DNA of 64,000 bases from Chloroflexota bacterium (GCA_016876015.1 VGOD01000001.1:99205-163204); one strand, 5' to 3'; positions 30,787-40,099 are shown, numbered from the stretch's first letter. The notes: a model not told the origin generated them from the sequence alone. Translations and numbers: made by a program.

Positions 30787-32274
30787 CTACTGTACTCGCA
30801 ACGTCATGGCCACCACCGAAAGCGGCGGAAGCAGCGCGGTCGCCCGTCCATCGGCCGGCCGGATGCCATCGAAGCGCCGGCTGCGCACCAGGTCGGGCTG
30901 CTCCCAGGTGTTGGCCGCCTTAGCGTCCGGCCCAGTCAGCAGCTCGGCGCTTTCAACGCCAGTGATGGCGCGATCAGCGATGGCGACCTCCAGCGGCGCG
31001 GCGTCCGTCAGGCTGCGGTTCGTGGCAAAGACGTGCAGCCGATCGGCGTCGAGGATCGCGCTCGCGTCCACGTTGGACACGACGCCGTTGGTCTTGCCCT
31101 CGTAGCTGGGACCTCGCAGCGCGACCCGTAACGCCACGCCGTTGCGACGCTGCGTGTACATCTCGAACGGGTAGAAGATGGACTGCACCAGCAGGTCGTC
31201 GCCGGACGTCAGCACCGGCGCGATCACGTTGACGATCTGGGCCAGGTTGGCGATCTTGACTACGTCGGCGTGTCGGATGAAGCTGTTGAAGAAGCCCGCG
31301 ACCACCAACGCATCCTCCAGGTTATAGACCTCTTCCAGCAGGTGGGGCGCGAAAACTCCTGCGCCGTCTCCCCCGCGCGCTCGGTACCAGACGTTCCATT
31401 CGTCGAAGCACAGATAGGCTCGCCGCTTGCTGCGTCGTTTGGCCTGGATGAACCGGCACGCGGCGTCCATCTCTTCGATCTGCCGGTCGAGCGAGTTGGT
31501 GATGGCCAGGTAGTCCGGCGTATCGTCGTTGCGGTTGCCCACATAGCGATGCAGGCTGACATAATCGGCGAAGTCGCCCAGGTAGTCGAGCACCTGGCGG
31601 TCCCATTCCATGTAGGTGGCCATGCCGATGCCGCACGAACCGCAGGCCACCAGCTCGATGCTCCGGTCCGCATCCTTCATCATCTTGGCGGCCTGCTGGC
31701 TGCGGATGGCGTATTGATCGGCCGGCCCGTGGCCAAGCTGCCACGGGCCATCCATCTCATTGCCCAGACACCAGAGCTTGACGCCGAACGGTTCGGCGTG
31801 GCCGTTGGCGACGCGCAGATCCGCGTATTGGCTGCCGGCCGGGCAGTTGCAGTATTCCACCCAGTTGCGCGCCTCCTCGGGCGTGCCCGTGCCCAGGTTG
31901 ACCGTCAGCATCGGCGTCCAGTCCATCGCCCGGCACAGCCGGATGAACTCATCTGTGCCGAAGCGGTTCGGTTCGATGCTGTTCCAGGCCAGCTCGCGCA
32001 CCGTAGGCCGCCGCGCGCGCGGTCCGACGCCGTCGAGCCAATGGTAGCCGGAAGCGAAGTTGCCGCCGGGGTAGCGCATGGCGGTCATGCGCAGCCGGCG
32101 CAAAGCAGCCATCACGTCGGTGCGCTGACCATCGGGGTCCGCGTGCTGGCTCGACGGATCGTAGACGCCCTCGTACACCGCGCGGCCCAGATGTTCCAGG
32201 AACCCGCCGAAGACTCGCGGGTCAACGGCGCCGATCTGGAAATCAGAGTGAAGAATGAGAGTGGTCGGTTGCAT
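30787..32274 (-). CDS. abfA: Alpha-L-arabinofuranosidase, GH51
   Basis: A 495-residue retaining glycosidase that removes arabinofuranose from arabinoxylan or arabinan oligosaccharides. The catalytic acid/base is Glu173 in WCLGNEMDGPWQ and the nucleophile Glu292 in CFDEWNVWYR. VFGGFLEHLGRAVYEGVYDP near the start and RYPGGNFASGYHWLDGVGPR (quoted at 20 residues) are GH51 motifs. It has no signal peptide, so it is cytosolic and would act on imported oligosaccharides. It is divergent from the GH127 gene and starts with an AGGAGGAG site. Length is normal for the family. Confidence 0.95.
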   Translation of the reverse strand: MQPTTLILHSDFQIGAVDPRVFGGFLEHLGRAVYEGVYDPSSQHADPDGQRTDVMAALRRLRMTAMRYPGGNFASGYHWLDGVGPRARRPTVRELAWNSIEPNRFGTDEFIRLCRAMDWTPMLTVNLGTGTPEEARNWVEYCNCPAGSQYADLRVANGHAEPFGVKLWCLGNEMDGPWQLGHGPADQYAIRSQQAAKMMKDADRSIELVACGSCGIGMATYMEWDRQVLDYLGDFADYVSLHRYVGNRNDDTPDYLAITNSLDRQIEEMDAACRFIQAKRRSKRRAYLCFDEWNVWYRARGGDGAGVFAPHLLEEVYNLEDALVVAGFFNSFIRHADVVKIANLAQIVNVIAPVLTSGDDLLVQSIFYPFEMYTQRRNGVALRVALRGPSYEGKTNGVVSNVDASAILDADRLHVFATNRSLTDAAPLEVAIADRAITGVESAELLTGPDAKAANTWEQPDLVRSRRFDGIRPADGRATALLPPLSVVAMTLRVQ

Positions 32275-32448
32275 GTATGACGCTCCTCCTGAGTGATCAT
32301 ATTATACGCCAGGATTGGCTTCTTCGCCAGCCATTCGTAAACCTGCGCGCGATGAGAGCATGATGGGCGGTGGATCGTGGACACCAACTGCTGGCAAGAC
32401 AAGACCTTGCTGTCTCCGACGAGCCGGCGGCGGGTCCATGTGACGCGG

Positions 32449-32478
32449 TTTGCCCTGGCATCCCGTTCGTGGTACACT
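32449..32478 (+). promoter_or_regulatory. Possible promoter of the GH127 gene
   Basis: TTTGCC (32449-32454), 18-bp spacer and TACACT (32473-32478), about 95 bp before the GH127 start. The rest of the 299-bp divergent region 32275-32573 has an inverted GCAGCCCG...CGGGCTGC pair at about 32512-32549 and no gene. Confidence 0.4.
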
Positions 32479-32573
32479 ACGATGTATCAGAATTGGCAAC
32501 TCAATCACCGTGCAGCCCGGTCGGCCGCCAATCGGACGATCGGGCTGCTGTATGTCCGAAAGGATCTGACGCC

Positions 32574-34505
32574 ATGGCTGATTCATCACGGCTCTTCCAG
32601 CCGGTCTCTCTCGCTGCGGTCGCCATCACCGACGGCTTCTGGGCGCCGAAGCTGCGCGTCAACCGCGAGCGCACGATCCCGATCGAGTATGAACAGTGCA
32701 AGGCCACGGGACGGATTGATGTGTTCCGTTTGGACTGGACGCCTGGCCAGGAGCCCGTTCCACATATCTTCTGGGACTCAGATGTGGCGAAGTGGATCGA
32801 GGCAGCCAGCTACGTCCTGACAGCCGATCCCAACATCGCGGGTATGGACTTCGGTCGCGGGCTGGATGCCCTGCTGGACGAGGTGATCGCGCTGATCGCC
32901 GGCGCTCAGCAGCCCGACGGCTATCTGAACGTCCATTTCACCGTGGTCGAGCCAGAGAAGCGCTGGACCAACCTGCGTGACTGGCACGAGCTCTACTGCG
33001 CTGGCCACATGATCGAGGCTGCCGTGGCCCATTTCCAGGCCACCGGCAAGCGATCGCTGCTGGATGTTGTCTGCCGATATGCGGATTACATCGGGACAGT
33101 CTTCGGCGTGGGGCCGGGCCAGAAGCGTGGCTTCCCTGGCCACGAGGAGATCGAGTTGGCGCTGGTCAAGCTCTACCGCGTCACCGGCGAGCGACGCTAT
33201 CTGGAGTTGAGCCGCTACTTCGTGGACGAGCGCGGACGACAGCCGCACTACTACGACCTCGAGGCGCTGGCGCGAGGCGATGATCCGCGGAAGTTCTGGG
33301 CGCGCACCTATGAGTACAACCAGTCGCACCTGCCCGTGCGTGAGCAAAGCGAGGTGGTGGGCCACGCGGTTCGGGCGATGTACCTTTACTCTGCCATGGC
33401 CGATCTGGCCGCGGAGACCGGCGACGAAGGTCTGCGCCGCGCCTGCGAGCGCCTGTGGACGCACCTCTGTACCAGGCGTCTTTACATCACCGGCGGCATC
33501 GGGCCATCGCGCCACAACGAGGGGTTCACCGCGGATTACGATCTGCCCAACGAGACGGCCTACGCGGAGACGTGCGCAGCCATTGGGTTCGTGTTCTGGA
33601 ACCACCGGCTGCTGCAACTCGACTGCGACAGCCGTTATGCCGACATGCTGGAGCGCGCCCTGTACAACGGCGTGCTCAGCGGGGTCTCGCTCGATGGGGA
33701 ACGCTTTTTCTACGAGAACCCGCTGGCTAGCTTCGGCCAGCGCCATCGCCAGCCGTGGTTCGACTGCGCCTGTTGCCCCCCGAACATCGCCCGCCTGCTG
33801 GCCTCGTTGGGCGGCTACATCTACAGCCAAAACGACCGCGATGTGGCCGTGAACCTGTACATGGGGAGCAGCGTCAAGCTCGACATCGGCGGCGCGGGGC
33901 TCGCCCTGCGGCAAGAGACCCTCTACCCGTGGAGCGGCGAGGTGACGATCCGGCTGGAGATGGCGCAACCCCTCGCGTTCCGGTTGCGACTGCGCATCCC
34001 GGGTTGGTGTCGTTCGGCAAGCGTGGCGATCAACGGCGAGCCGGTTGATCTGGCCGGCGTGGTTGAGCGCGGCTACGCCTGCCTGCCGGCAGACGACGGT
34101 CAGCCGCGGGTCTGGCAGCCAGGCGATCGGATCACGCTGAACCTGGCGATGCCGATCGAGCGCGTCTATGCCCATCCCGATGTGAACCAGGATGCCGGGC
34201 GGGTCGCGCTTCAGCGCGGGCCGCTTGTCTATTGCCTGGAGCAGGCCGACAACCTGGCGCCGGTGGGCCGCATCGCTCTGCCTGGCCAGGCGGAGCTTGC
34301 CGCGCGCTTCGAGCCCGATCTGCTTGGCGGCGTCGTGGTGATCACGGGTCAGACGCTCGTCGCGGACGCGGCGGACTGGTCGAACGACCTCTATCGGCCC
34401 CAGCGGCCGGCGTTGAGTCCGTGCACCCTCAAGGCGATCCCCTACTACGCCTGGGACAACCGCGCGTCAGGGGGGATGCAGGTGTGGATGCCCGAAATCA
34501 CGTGA
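32574..34505 (+). CDS. Beta-L-arabinofuranosidase-type GH127 (DUF1680)
   Basis: A 643-residue cytosolic (alpha/alpha)6 glycosidase. The family's zinc/cysteine active site is visible: NEGFTADYDLPNETAYAETC carries Glu316, Glu332 and Cys334, and WFDCACCPPN carries Cys398, Cys400 and Cys401, the Cys pair that includes the nucleophile in characterised members. The C-terminal region (RVALQRGPLVYCLEQADN) is the beta-sandwich part. It releases beta-L-arabinofuranosyl units from glycoproteins or pectic side chains. The ATG at 32574 has an AAAGGA site; 68 extra upstream codons are not conserved-looking. It is divergent from GH51. Confidence 0.94.
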   Translation: MADSSRLFQPVSLAAVAITDGFWAPKLRVNRERTIPIEYEQCKATGRIDVFRLDWTPGQEPVPHIFWDSDVAKWIEAASYVLTADPNIAGMDFGRGLDALLDEVIALIAGAQQPDGYLNVHFTVVEPEKRWTNLRDWHELYCAGHMIEAAVAHFQATGKRSLLDVVCRYADYIGTVFGVGPGQKRGFPGHEEIELALVKLYRVTGERRYLELSRYFVDERGRQPHYYDLEALARGDDPRKFWARTYEYNQSHLPVREQSEVVGHAVRAMYLYSAMADLAAETGDEGLRRACERLWTHLCTRRLYITGGIGPSRHNEGFTADYDLPNETAYAETCAAIGFVFWNHRLLQLDCDSRYADMLERALYNGVLSGVSLDGERFFYENPLASFGQRHRQPWFDCACCPPNIARLLASLGGYIYSQNDRDVAVNLYMGSSVKLDIGGAGLALRQETLYPWSGEVTIRLEMAQPLAFRLRLRIPGWCRSASVAINGEPVDLAGVVERGYACLPADDGQPRVWQPGDRITLNLAMPIERVYAHPDVNQDAGRVALQRGPLVYCLEQADNLAPVGRIALPGQAELAARFEPDLLGGVVVITGQTLVADAADWSNDLYRPQRPALSPCTLKAIPYYAWDNRASGGMQVWMPEIT

Positions 34506-34563
34506 CGATGTATGCGTCAGACTTCCGAAGTCTGACATCTCATAGGATACCCGGAGGAACCCG

Positions 34564-35139
34564 ATGGAGACGTTAGAAGCGATAGCGACGCGGCGCAGCA
34601 TCCGCCGCTTCCGCCGCGATCCGATCGCGCCGGAGGTCATCGAGAAGATCCTGACCGCGGCCAGCATGGCGCCGTCGGGCAAGAACCGGCAGCCGTGGCG
34701 CTTCGTCATTGTCCGAGAAGACCAGCGCGACGCGATGATCGAGCAGATGCGAGCGGGCATCGCGTCGTTCAAGGCGCGCGGCGAAAGTGTTGGCAGCGCC
34801 GAGGGCACGGCGGCCGCCATGGAGCAAGCGCCGGTCACGGTGTTCATCTTCAACACCGATGGCAAGCGGCCGTGGCTCGACCATTCGATCGGCGAGCTCT
34901 TCTGGGAGACCGTGTGCGTCCAATCCGTCGGCGCGGCGATCCAGAACATCTGCCTGGCCGCGCACGCGCTGGGCCTCGGTTCGCTCTGGATCTGCGATGT
35001 CTTCTACGCCTACGAGGAGTTGGCAGCCTGGCTGGGGCAAGATACGCAGATGGTGGCCGCGGTGTCGCTGGGCTATCCGGCCGACAACCCCGTGATCTTC
35101 TCGCGCAAGCCGCTGGCCGATGTGACGGTGTGGTTCTAG
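34564..35139 (+). CDS. Nitroreductase family protein
   Basis: A 191-residue FMN-dependent oxidoreductase starting METLEAIATRRSIRRFRRDP, with the FMN-binding RRSIRRF arginines and the SMAPSGKNRQPWRFVIV loop. QSVGAAIQNICLAAHALGLGS is the dimer-interface helix and GYPADNPV lies near the C-terminus, all typical of the family. The substrate is unknown. It follows GH127 by 58 bp with a GGAGGA site and may share its transcript. Confidence 0.93.
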   Translation: METLEAIATRRSIRRFRRDPIAPEVIEKILTAASMAPSGKNRQPWRFVIVREDQRDAMIEQMRAGIASFKARGESVGSAEGTAAAMEQAPVTVFIFNTDGKRPWLDHSIGELFWETVCVQSVGAAIQNICLAAHALGLGSLWICDVFYAYEELAAWLGQDTQMVAAVSLGYPADNPVIFSRKPLADVTVWF

Positions 35140-35154
35140 CCAGGAAGGCCAGAT

Positions 35155-36129
35155 CTACAGCCCCAGCATGAACTGGTAAATCTTGTCGTTCATCCCCGGC
35201 AGGTTTTCGTGGCCGAAGTCCGGGTAGAGCGCCAGCGATTTGGGGGCGGTGATCTTGTTGTAGGCGGCGAACTGGGAGGACGGCGGGCAGATGGTGTCCA
35301 TCAGACCCATGGCCCACAGCATCTCGGCCTTGATGCGCGGGGCCAGGTGCTGGATGTCCACGTAGCCCAGGTTCGTGAAGATCTCTTGTTCGCGCTCGTG
35401 CCGCGGATCGAAGAGACGAAAGTAGTCCTTTAGCTCCTGGTACGCGTCTTTCGCCTGATCCATCGTCCAGACGCGCTGATAGTCGCTGAGGAACGGGAAG
35501 ACCGGCGCGGCGCGCTTGACCCGCGGTTCGAGCGCGACGCAGGCGACCGTCAGCGCGCCGCCCTGGCTGCCGCCGGTCGCGCCCACCCGGTCAGGGTCCA
35601 CATCGGGCATGGCCATGACGATCCGCGCGAGTTGCGCGGTGTCCAGGAAGATTTGGCGGAAGAGCAGCTTCTCGGGATGGCCATCGAGCGCATCGTTCAT
35701 CCCCCGGATGATGTGGCCGCGGTGCGTGTTCCCGCTCACACCGCCGGCGTCTTCCGAGAGGCCGCCCTGGCCTCGGCAATCGAGCGCGGCGACTGTACAG
35801 CCGCGGCCCACGTAGCTCAGCTTGTCCACCCAATCGCCTGAGTGGCCCGAATAGCCGTGAAACATGACTACTGCGGGATGCGGGGCTGGGGCGTCCTTTG
35901 GCCGCAGCAGCTTGGCGTGAATCCGCGCGCCGCCTACGCCCGTGAAGTACATGTGGAAGCACTCGGCGAAGGGCGCCTGAAAAGCCGCGGGCGCAAGCTC
36001 AACTTGTGGGTCGAGGCCGCGCATCTCGGCCAGGGCGCTGTCCCAGTAGGCGTCGTGATCGGCCGGCCGGGGGTTGGTTCCCTGATAGGTGATCAGTTTT
36101 TCGTAGGGGAAGTCGAAAGTGAGTGGCAT
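35155..36129 (-). CDS. Acetylxylan-esterase-type alpha/beta hydrolase (CE7 / cephalosporin-C deacetylase family)
   Basis: A 324-residue protein starting MPLTFDFPYEKLITYQGTNP, the normal CE7 N-terminus. HGYSGHSGDWVDKLSYVGRG is the oxyanion region, DCRGQGGLSEDAG is the conserved RGQ motif, and the nucleophile Ser lies in GATGGSQGGALTVA. The acid is Asp in GLMDTICPP and the base His in YPDFGHENLPG. These enzymes deacetylate short xylo-oligosaccharides in the cytosol, which fits the neighbouring GH51 and GH127 genes. The long upstream frame is not coding; homology begins at ATG 36129. Confidence 0.93.
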   Translation of the reverse strand: MPLTFDFPYEKLITYQGTNPRPADHDAYWDSALAEMRGLDPQVELAPAAFQAPFAECFHMYFTGVGGARIHAKLLRPKDAPAPHPAVVMFHGYSGHSGDWVDKLSYVGRGCTVAALDCRGQGGLSEDAGGVSGNTHRGHIIRGMNDALDGHPEKLLFRQIFLDTAQLARIVMAMPDVDPDRVGATGGSQGGALTVACVALEPRVKRAAPVFPFLSDYQRVWTMDQAKDAYQELKDYFRLFDPRHEREQEIFTNLGYVDIQHLAPRIKAEMLWAMGLMDTICPPSSQFAAYNKITAPKSLALYPDFGHENLPGMNDKIYQFMLGL

Positions 36130-36551
36130 AGATGGCTCCTGACGGCAAGAAATCGGCGCTATTGTAAACGCCCGGCGACGATTTGGCAAACCTTGAGGGT
36201 AACTCGGGTGCGGTTCAGGTTTTTGCATCGGCGGGCTTGGCGGGCAGCCGGAAGCGGGCCCGGCCGATGGGCAGGCGCCGCCAAGGGTGATCGGCGGGCG
36301 GGCGCCAGGGCTGACGCGGTGGCGCCTGGGCGGGCGCGGAGCTGAGGGCGCCGTCTGCTGGGCTGCTGGTCTGGACGACGGGCGGCGCTGGGCTGGGCGG
36401 CGGCGCGCCAGGTTGGGCGGCTGTCGCTGCTGCGGGTGGGTGGTCAGGCTCTGGACGCCGCTGATGGCGCCGTTCATCTCGGCGCTGCTGGGCTTGTTGG
36501 CGCAACGTGCGTACGATCTGGGGCCAGGCCTCGTCCCAGCATCCGAGGCGA
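36130..36551. other. Intergenic stretch with a doubtful Pro-rich frame
   Basis: Between the esterase start and the DUF4037 stop. A minus-strand frame from 36640 to 36215 (141 codons, overlapping the DUF4037 end) reads LDRLGCWDEAWPQIVRTLRQ, then a Pro/Ala/Arg-rich tail ending PIGRARFRLPAKPADAKT. It has no ribosome site or recognised family and its start would lie inside the DUF4037 gene. I see no other gene or clear promoter here. Confidence 0.35.
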
Positions 36552-37670
36552 TCAAGCGCGAGAAGACTGATACAACCCCCGCAGCCCCTCCCGCCGGCTC
36601 GCATCCGACAGCAGATCGGTGTTGTCGCTGAACTGGTCAACGCCGCCGATCACCGCACGCTGGGCGATGGCCAGCACCTCGGGGTCGGTGATCCGGCCGC
36701 AGATGGCCTGGGCAAAGCGTTCGCCCCAGATGACGAGGAACGGCCGGCCGAAAAAGGGCGTGGCCTGAACGGGCAGCGGGTCGGTGAGACCCAGGCGGTT
36801 GTGCAGCGCGGCCACGCACTGGAAGGCCGCACACAGATGCTGCTCCCGCTCCTGCCAGGTCGCCGCCAGTTGCGCGCGATGCAGGATCGGCGCCAGCTCC
36901 GGGCTGCAGGCCAGCCGTCTGAACGCCATCCCGAACCATTTCGGATACGGCGCGTACCGCCGTTCCATCAGAAAGCAGAGCCGCATCAGGTCGCGCACGA
37001 GCCGCGAGCCGATCAGCGCAGAGCCGATCTCATCGCCGACTGAACCTGCCCGCCCCATCAGGTGTTCCTCCTGGCCGATGCGCGTCCAGCCGGCCGCCAG
37101 CCGATAGAGCCACACATCGCGCGGGTAGTAGGCCAATCGCTCGCGCACGGCTTGCAGGCCGGCGTCATCATGGAACACGCCGCCGGCCGTCAGCGAGAGC
37201 AGCTTCTGTTCGGGAAAGGTCAGCCAGTCGGCAGGCGCCAACCTGGCAGCCGGGTCCCAGCCCAGGTAGCCCCGGATGAAGCCTCGGATGGTGAGGAGAT
37301 CCACGCGATGGTTGATGGGTCCGCTGCTGACCATCTGGAGCAACTGCGTCCCGTGGTCGGCCGGATCGGGCGGCGCGTAGCTCGTCGGATAGCCCATGAA
37401 GGAATAGGGCAGCCGCCAGCGTAAGGTCTCGCGGATGTCGTCGGCCAGGCGTGCGTGATCGTCTTCCGCCAGGAAGAGCATGACGCGCGGCCCCCAGTGG
37501 TGATCGGCCGACATGGTGGTGTCGAAGCCGAGAACCTCGGAGCCGGCGCCGATCAGCGCGGCGCTGTGGGCCAGGCCGGGGTATTCGGCGTCGAGGATCG
37601 GCCGGACCGCCTCGTGATAGAAGCGCCGGCTCAATTCGAGGCCGGGGATGAAATGGGAGTTCGAGGTCAT
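36552..37670 (-). CDS. DUF4037 nucleotidyltransferase-like protein
   Basis: About 372 residues starting MTSNSHFIPGLELSRRFYHE. AALIGAGSEVLGFDTTMSADHHWGPRVMLFL (quoted in parts: IGAGSEVLGFDTTMSADHHW) is the DUF4037 hallmark, with GS and two Asp positioned as in a nucleotidyltransferase active site. FPEQKLLSLTAGGVFHDD and AFRRLACSPELAPILHR are further family blocks. Function is unknown; the fold assignment is family knowledge. It is divergent from the MazF pair and shares a 69-bp intergenic region with it. Confidence 0.9.
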   Translation of the reverse strand: MTSNSHFIPGLELSRRFYHEAVRPILDAEYPGLAHSAALIGAGSEVLGFDTTMSADHHWGPRVMLFLAEDDHARLADDIRETLRWRLPYSFMGYPTSYAPPDPADHGTQLLQMVSSGPINHRVDLLTIRGFIRGYLGWDPAARLAPADWLTFPEQKLLSLTAGGVFHDDAGLQAVRERLAYYPRDVWLYRLAAGWTRIGQEEHLMGRAGSVGDEIGSALIGSRLVRDLMRLCFLMERRYAPYPKWFGMAFRRLACSPELAPILHRAQLAATWQEREQHLCAAFQCVAALHNRLGLTDPLPVQATPFFGRPFLVIWGERFAQAICGRITDPEVLAIAQRAVIGGVDQFSDNTDLLSDASRREGLRGLYQSSRA

Positions 37671-37678
37671 TGTGCGTG

Positions 37679-37707
37679 TTGACAGGTATGCCAATGCGAG
37701 ATATACT
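37679..37707 (+). promoter_or_regulatory. Consensus promoter of the MazF-type pair
   Basis: TTGACA (37679-37684), 17-bp spacer, TATACT (37702-37707), ending 33 bp before the antitoxin ATG. Near-perfect sigma70 match, probably autoregulated by the antitoxin as is usual for such pairs. Confidence 0.85.
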
Positions 37708-37739
37708 TCGGCTACATCTTCATGGGAGGAGTTCTCGAT

Positions 37740-38015
37740 ATGTCCACTGTCACCACCATGCAGCGCATCATCGTCACCATCCCGCCGGGTCTGCTGTCGC
37801 AGGTCGAAGAGGCGGCGGCCAAACTGAACTTCAGCCGCAGCCGGTTGGTTCGCGAGGCGCTAGAGCAATATATCGAAGCTCAGCGCCGGCAGGAGTTGCG
37901 CGAGCTGCTGAAGGAAGGCTATCTTTATCGGGCTGAGGAGAGCCGTCAACTGGCTCAGGAATTCTTCGTCGCCGAACAAGAAGCGTGGGATCGTTACGCG
38001 CCGTGGGAGGAGTAG
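37740..38015 (+). CDS. Ribbon-helix-helix antitoxin
   Basis: A 91-residue protein. RIIVTIPPGLLSQVEEAAAK gives the N-terminal DNA-binding strand and first helix, and LNFSRSRLVREALEQYI the second helix of a MetJ/Arc-type RHH domain. The acidic C-terminal tail (EESRQLAQEFFVAEQEAWDR) is expected to bind and block MazF. Ribosome site GGAGGAG 8 bp before ATG 37740. The stop is 3 bp before the toxin start. Confidence 0.9.
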   Translation: MSTVTTMQRIIVTIPPGLLSQVEEAAAKLNFSRSRLVREALEQYIEAQRRQELRELLKEGYLYRAEESRQLAQEFFVAEQEAWDRYAPWEE

Positions 38016-38017
38016 CG

Positions 38018-38374
38018 ATGCCCAGAGAGTATCGCCGCGGTCAGATCTACTATGCCGGTCTCGATCCCATCGTTGGGCATGAGCAGGCAGGTTATCGGCC
38101 GGTGTTGATCATTCAAAATGACACGGGCAATACGTTTGCTCCCACGGTCATCGTGGCGGCGCTTACCACCACCCTGCCTCCCAAGCCTTATCCGACAGAA
38201 GTTCGGGTTTCCGCGGGCACAGCCGGCCTTCCGCAGAGCTCTGCCATCAGGCTGGACCAAATCCGGACCATAGATAAGCGGCGTCTGGAACGCTATGTCG
38301 GACAATTGGACGCGGCGCTCATGCGCCAGGTGGACGAAGCGCTCAAGATCAGCCTGGGATTGGTTCCTCGGTAG
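38018..38374 (+). CDS. mazF: MazF/PemK-family endoribonuclease toxin
   Basis: A 118-residue protein starting MPREYRRGQIYYAGLDPIVG, the classic MazF opening with RGQIYYA. GYRPVLIIQNDTGN contains the conserved arginine and the N-D pair, and LPQSSAIRLDQIRTIDKRRL carries the second catalytic-region motif. Such toxins cut mRNA at short sequence motifs; the specificity cannot be read. It converges with mmdB, ending one base before that gene's stop. Confidence 0.93.
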   Translation: MPREYRRGQIYYAGLDPIVGHEQAGYRPVLIIQNDTGNTFAPTVIVAALTTTLPPKPYPTEVRVSAGTAGLPQSSAIRLDQIRTIDKRRLERYVGQLDAALMRQVDEALKISLGLVPR

Positions 38375-39532
38375 CTAGCGCATCAGCAGCGCCAGCACGA
38401 TTCCCCCGGCCAGCACAGACGCCACCTGGCCCGCGGTATTCGCGCCCATGGCGTGCATCAGCAAGAAGTTGTCGTAGTCAGCCTCCAGGCCGGCGCGATT
38501 GACGACGCGCGCCGCCATCGGAAAGGCGCTGATGCCCGCAGCGCCGATCAGCGGGTTGAACTTCCCACGAGTCGCCACATAGAGCAACTTGCCGAACAGA
38601 ACCCCGGCCGCGGTGTCCAGCGCAAACGCCAGCACGCCCAACACCAGGATGATCAGCGTCTCGACGTTGGCGAACGCCTCCCCCACCATCGTCGCGCCGA
38701 TCGTCAGGCCGAGAAACACGGTGGTGACGTTGGCGATCTCGTTGCCAGCGGCCTTGACCAGCCGGTCCACCACCCCCGACTCGCGCATCAGATTGCCGAA
38801 CATCAACACCCCGATCAGTGGGCTGGCCTGGGGCGCCAGGAACCCAGTCAGCAGCGTGACGATGATGGGAAAGAGGATGCGCACCCGCCGGCCTGCGGGC
38901 CGCTCGGCGTAGGGCATGCGCACGCTGCGCTCCCTGGCGGTCGTCAGCAGGCGCATGATCGGCGGTTGGATGATCGGCACCAGGCTCATGTAGGTGTAGG
39001 CGCACACTGCGATCGGCGCCAGCAGGTGCGGCGCCAGCTTGGATGCGACGAAGATGCTCGTGGGACCGTCAATCGCGCCGATGATCCCGATGGAAGCCGC
39101 TTCGTGCAAGGTGAAGCGGCCGGTGGCCAGCGCCAGGAGCAACACGCCGAAGATGCCGAACTGTCCGGCCGCGCCCAACAGCACCATCCGCGGGTTCGAG
39201 AGCAGCGGCCCGAAGTCAGTCATGGCGCCGATGCCGATGAAGAGCAGCAAGGGAAACAGTTCGGTTTCGATGCCCGCCTTGTAGAGGGTGTAGAGAACCC
39301 CTTCGGTCTGCTCGCCGGCCATGATCGCACGCACATCCACGCCCATGCCGGCGCCGGGGATGTTGGCCAGGATGGCGCCCGCGCCGATCGGGATCAGCAG
39401 CACCGGCTCATATTCTCTGGCGATGGCCAGGTAGATCAGCAGCCCGCCGACGGCGATGATCAGCAGGTTGGCCCAGGTGAGGCGCGCAACCCCCGCGAAC
39501 AGCGCCAGCAAGTTGCTCCAGCCAGGTTCCAT
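38375..39532 (-). CDS. mmdB: Na+-translocating decarboxylase beta subunit
   Basis: About 385 residues, an inner-membrane protein with around nine to eleven membrane segments. It starts MEPGWSNLLALFAGVARLTW, followed by YLAIAREYEPVLLIPIGAGA, the conserved N-terminal block of the oxaloacetate/methylmalonyl/glutaconyl-CoA decarboxylase beta family. The Na+ site region is GAIDGPTSIFVASKLAPHLL (with the conserved Asp), and the GNLMRESGVVDRL and GANTAGQVASV blocks follow. It couples decarboxylation of carboxybiotin to Na+ export. A GTG at 39541 overlapping the preceding stop is an alternative start. Last gene of the mmd operon. Confidence 0.95.
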   Translation of the reverse strand: MEPGWSNLLALFAGVARLTWANLLIIAVGGLLIYLAIAREYEPVLLIPIGAGAILANIPGAGMGVDVRAIMAGEQTEGVLYTLYKAGIETELFPLLLFIGIGAMTDFGPLLSNPRMVLLGAAGQFGIFGVLLLALATGRFTLHEAASIGIIGAIDGPTSIFVASKLAPHLLAPIAVCAYTYMSLVPIIQPPIMRLLTTARERSVRMPYAERPAGRRVRILFPIIVTLLTGFLAPQASPLIGVLMFGNLMRESGVVDRLVKAAGNEIANVTTVFLGLTIGATMVGEAFANVETLIILVLGVLAFALDTAAGVLFGKLLYVATRGKFNPLIGAAGISAFPMAARVVNRAGLEADYDNFLLMHAMGANTAGQVASVLAGGIVLALLMR

Positions 39533-39540
39533 GCCGCCCA

Positions 39541-40035
39541 CTAGCTCAACCTGACCAACAGGTCGCCATAGGCTACGGTGCGGCCGGGCTGCGCCATGAC
39601 CTCGGCGACGATGCCCGTCTGGGTGGCTCGAATGGGGTTCTTCATCTTCATCGCCTCCAGCACGCAGACCACTTCACCCACCTCGACGGCCTGACCGGCA
39701 GCCACAGCCACAGAAAGGATCGTGCCGGGCATCGGCGCGATGATCTCGCGGCCGCGAGCCGCGCCTGCAGGCACAGCCGGTCGCGCGATGGCAACTGGCG
39801 GCGATGGAAGCGGCGAGGGCTGCAGATCTGATCGTCCCATCTCAGTCGCGACCGGACGGGCTTGCAGAGCTGGCCAGTCCATCTCAGCCGCAGCCGGTCC
39901 GCGCCGCATCCCCGCGCTGGCGATGGCGACCTCGAATGCCTGCCCGTCTACGATCACCTTGAGCGGCGTCGCGGCGGGATCAGGAATCTCGACATGATAG
40001 GTACGGTCCTGGATGGCGACAGTGAAGACAGGCAA
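39541..40035 (-). CDS. mmdC: Biotin carrier subunit of the decarboxylase
   Basis: A 164-residue protein. The N-terminal part (VFTVAIQDRTYHVEI) is the domain that holds the complex; a long Pro/Ala hinge (about residues 50-85) follows; the biotinyl domain runs from IIAPMPGTILSVAVAAGQAV to the end, with the biotinylated lysine in VLEAMKMKNPI. Start is TTG 40035 with AAAGGGG upstream. It swings the carboxyl group from the alpha to the beta subunit. Confidence 0.94.
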   Translation of the reverse strand: MPVFTVAIQDRTYHVEIPDPAATPLKVIVDGQAFEVAIASAGMRRGPAAAEMDWPALQARPVATEMGRSDLQPSPLPSPPVAIARPAVPAGAARGREIIAPMPGTILSVAVAAGQAVEVGEVVCVLEAMKMKNPIRATQTGIVAEVMAQPGRTVAYGDLLVRLS

Positions 40036-40099
40036 GGTCGGAACCCCTTTTGGATTTTGGATTTTCGATTTCCGATTGCCGGTTTACGTTGACTCTTGA

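Noticed and set aside
32778..34175. 465-codon minus-strand frame opposite GH127
   Set aside because: Shadow frame; GH127 motifs and active-site cysteines lie on the plus strand.
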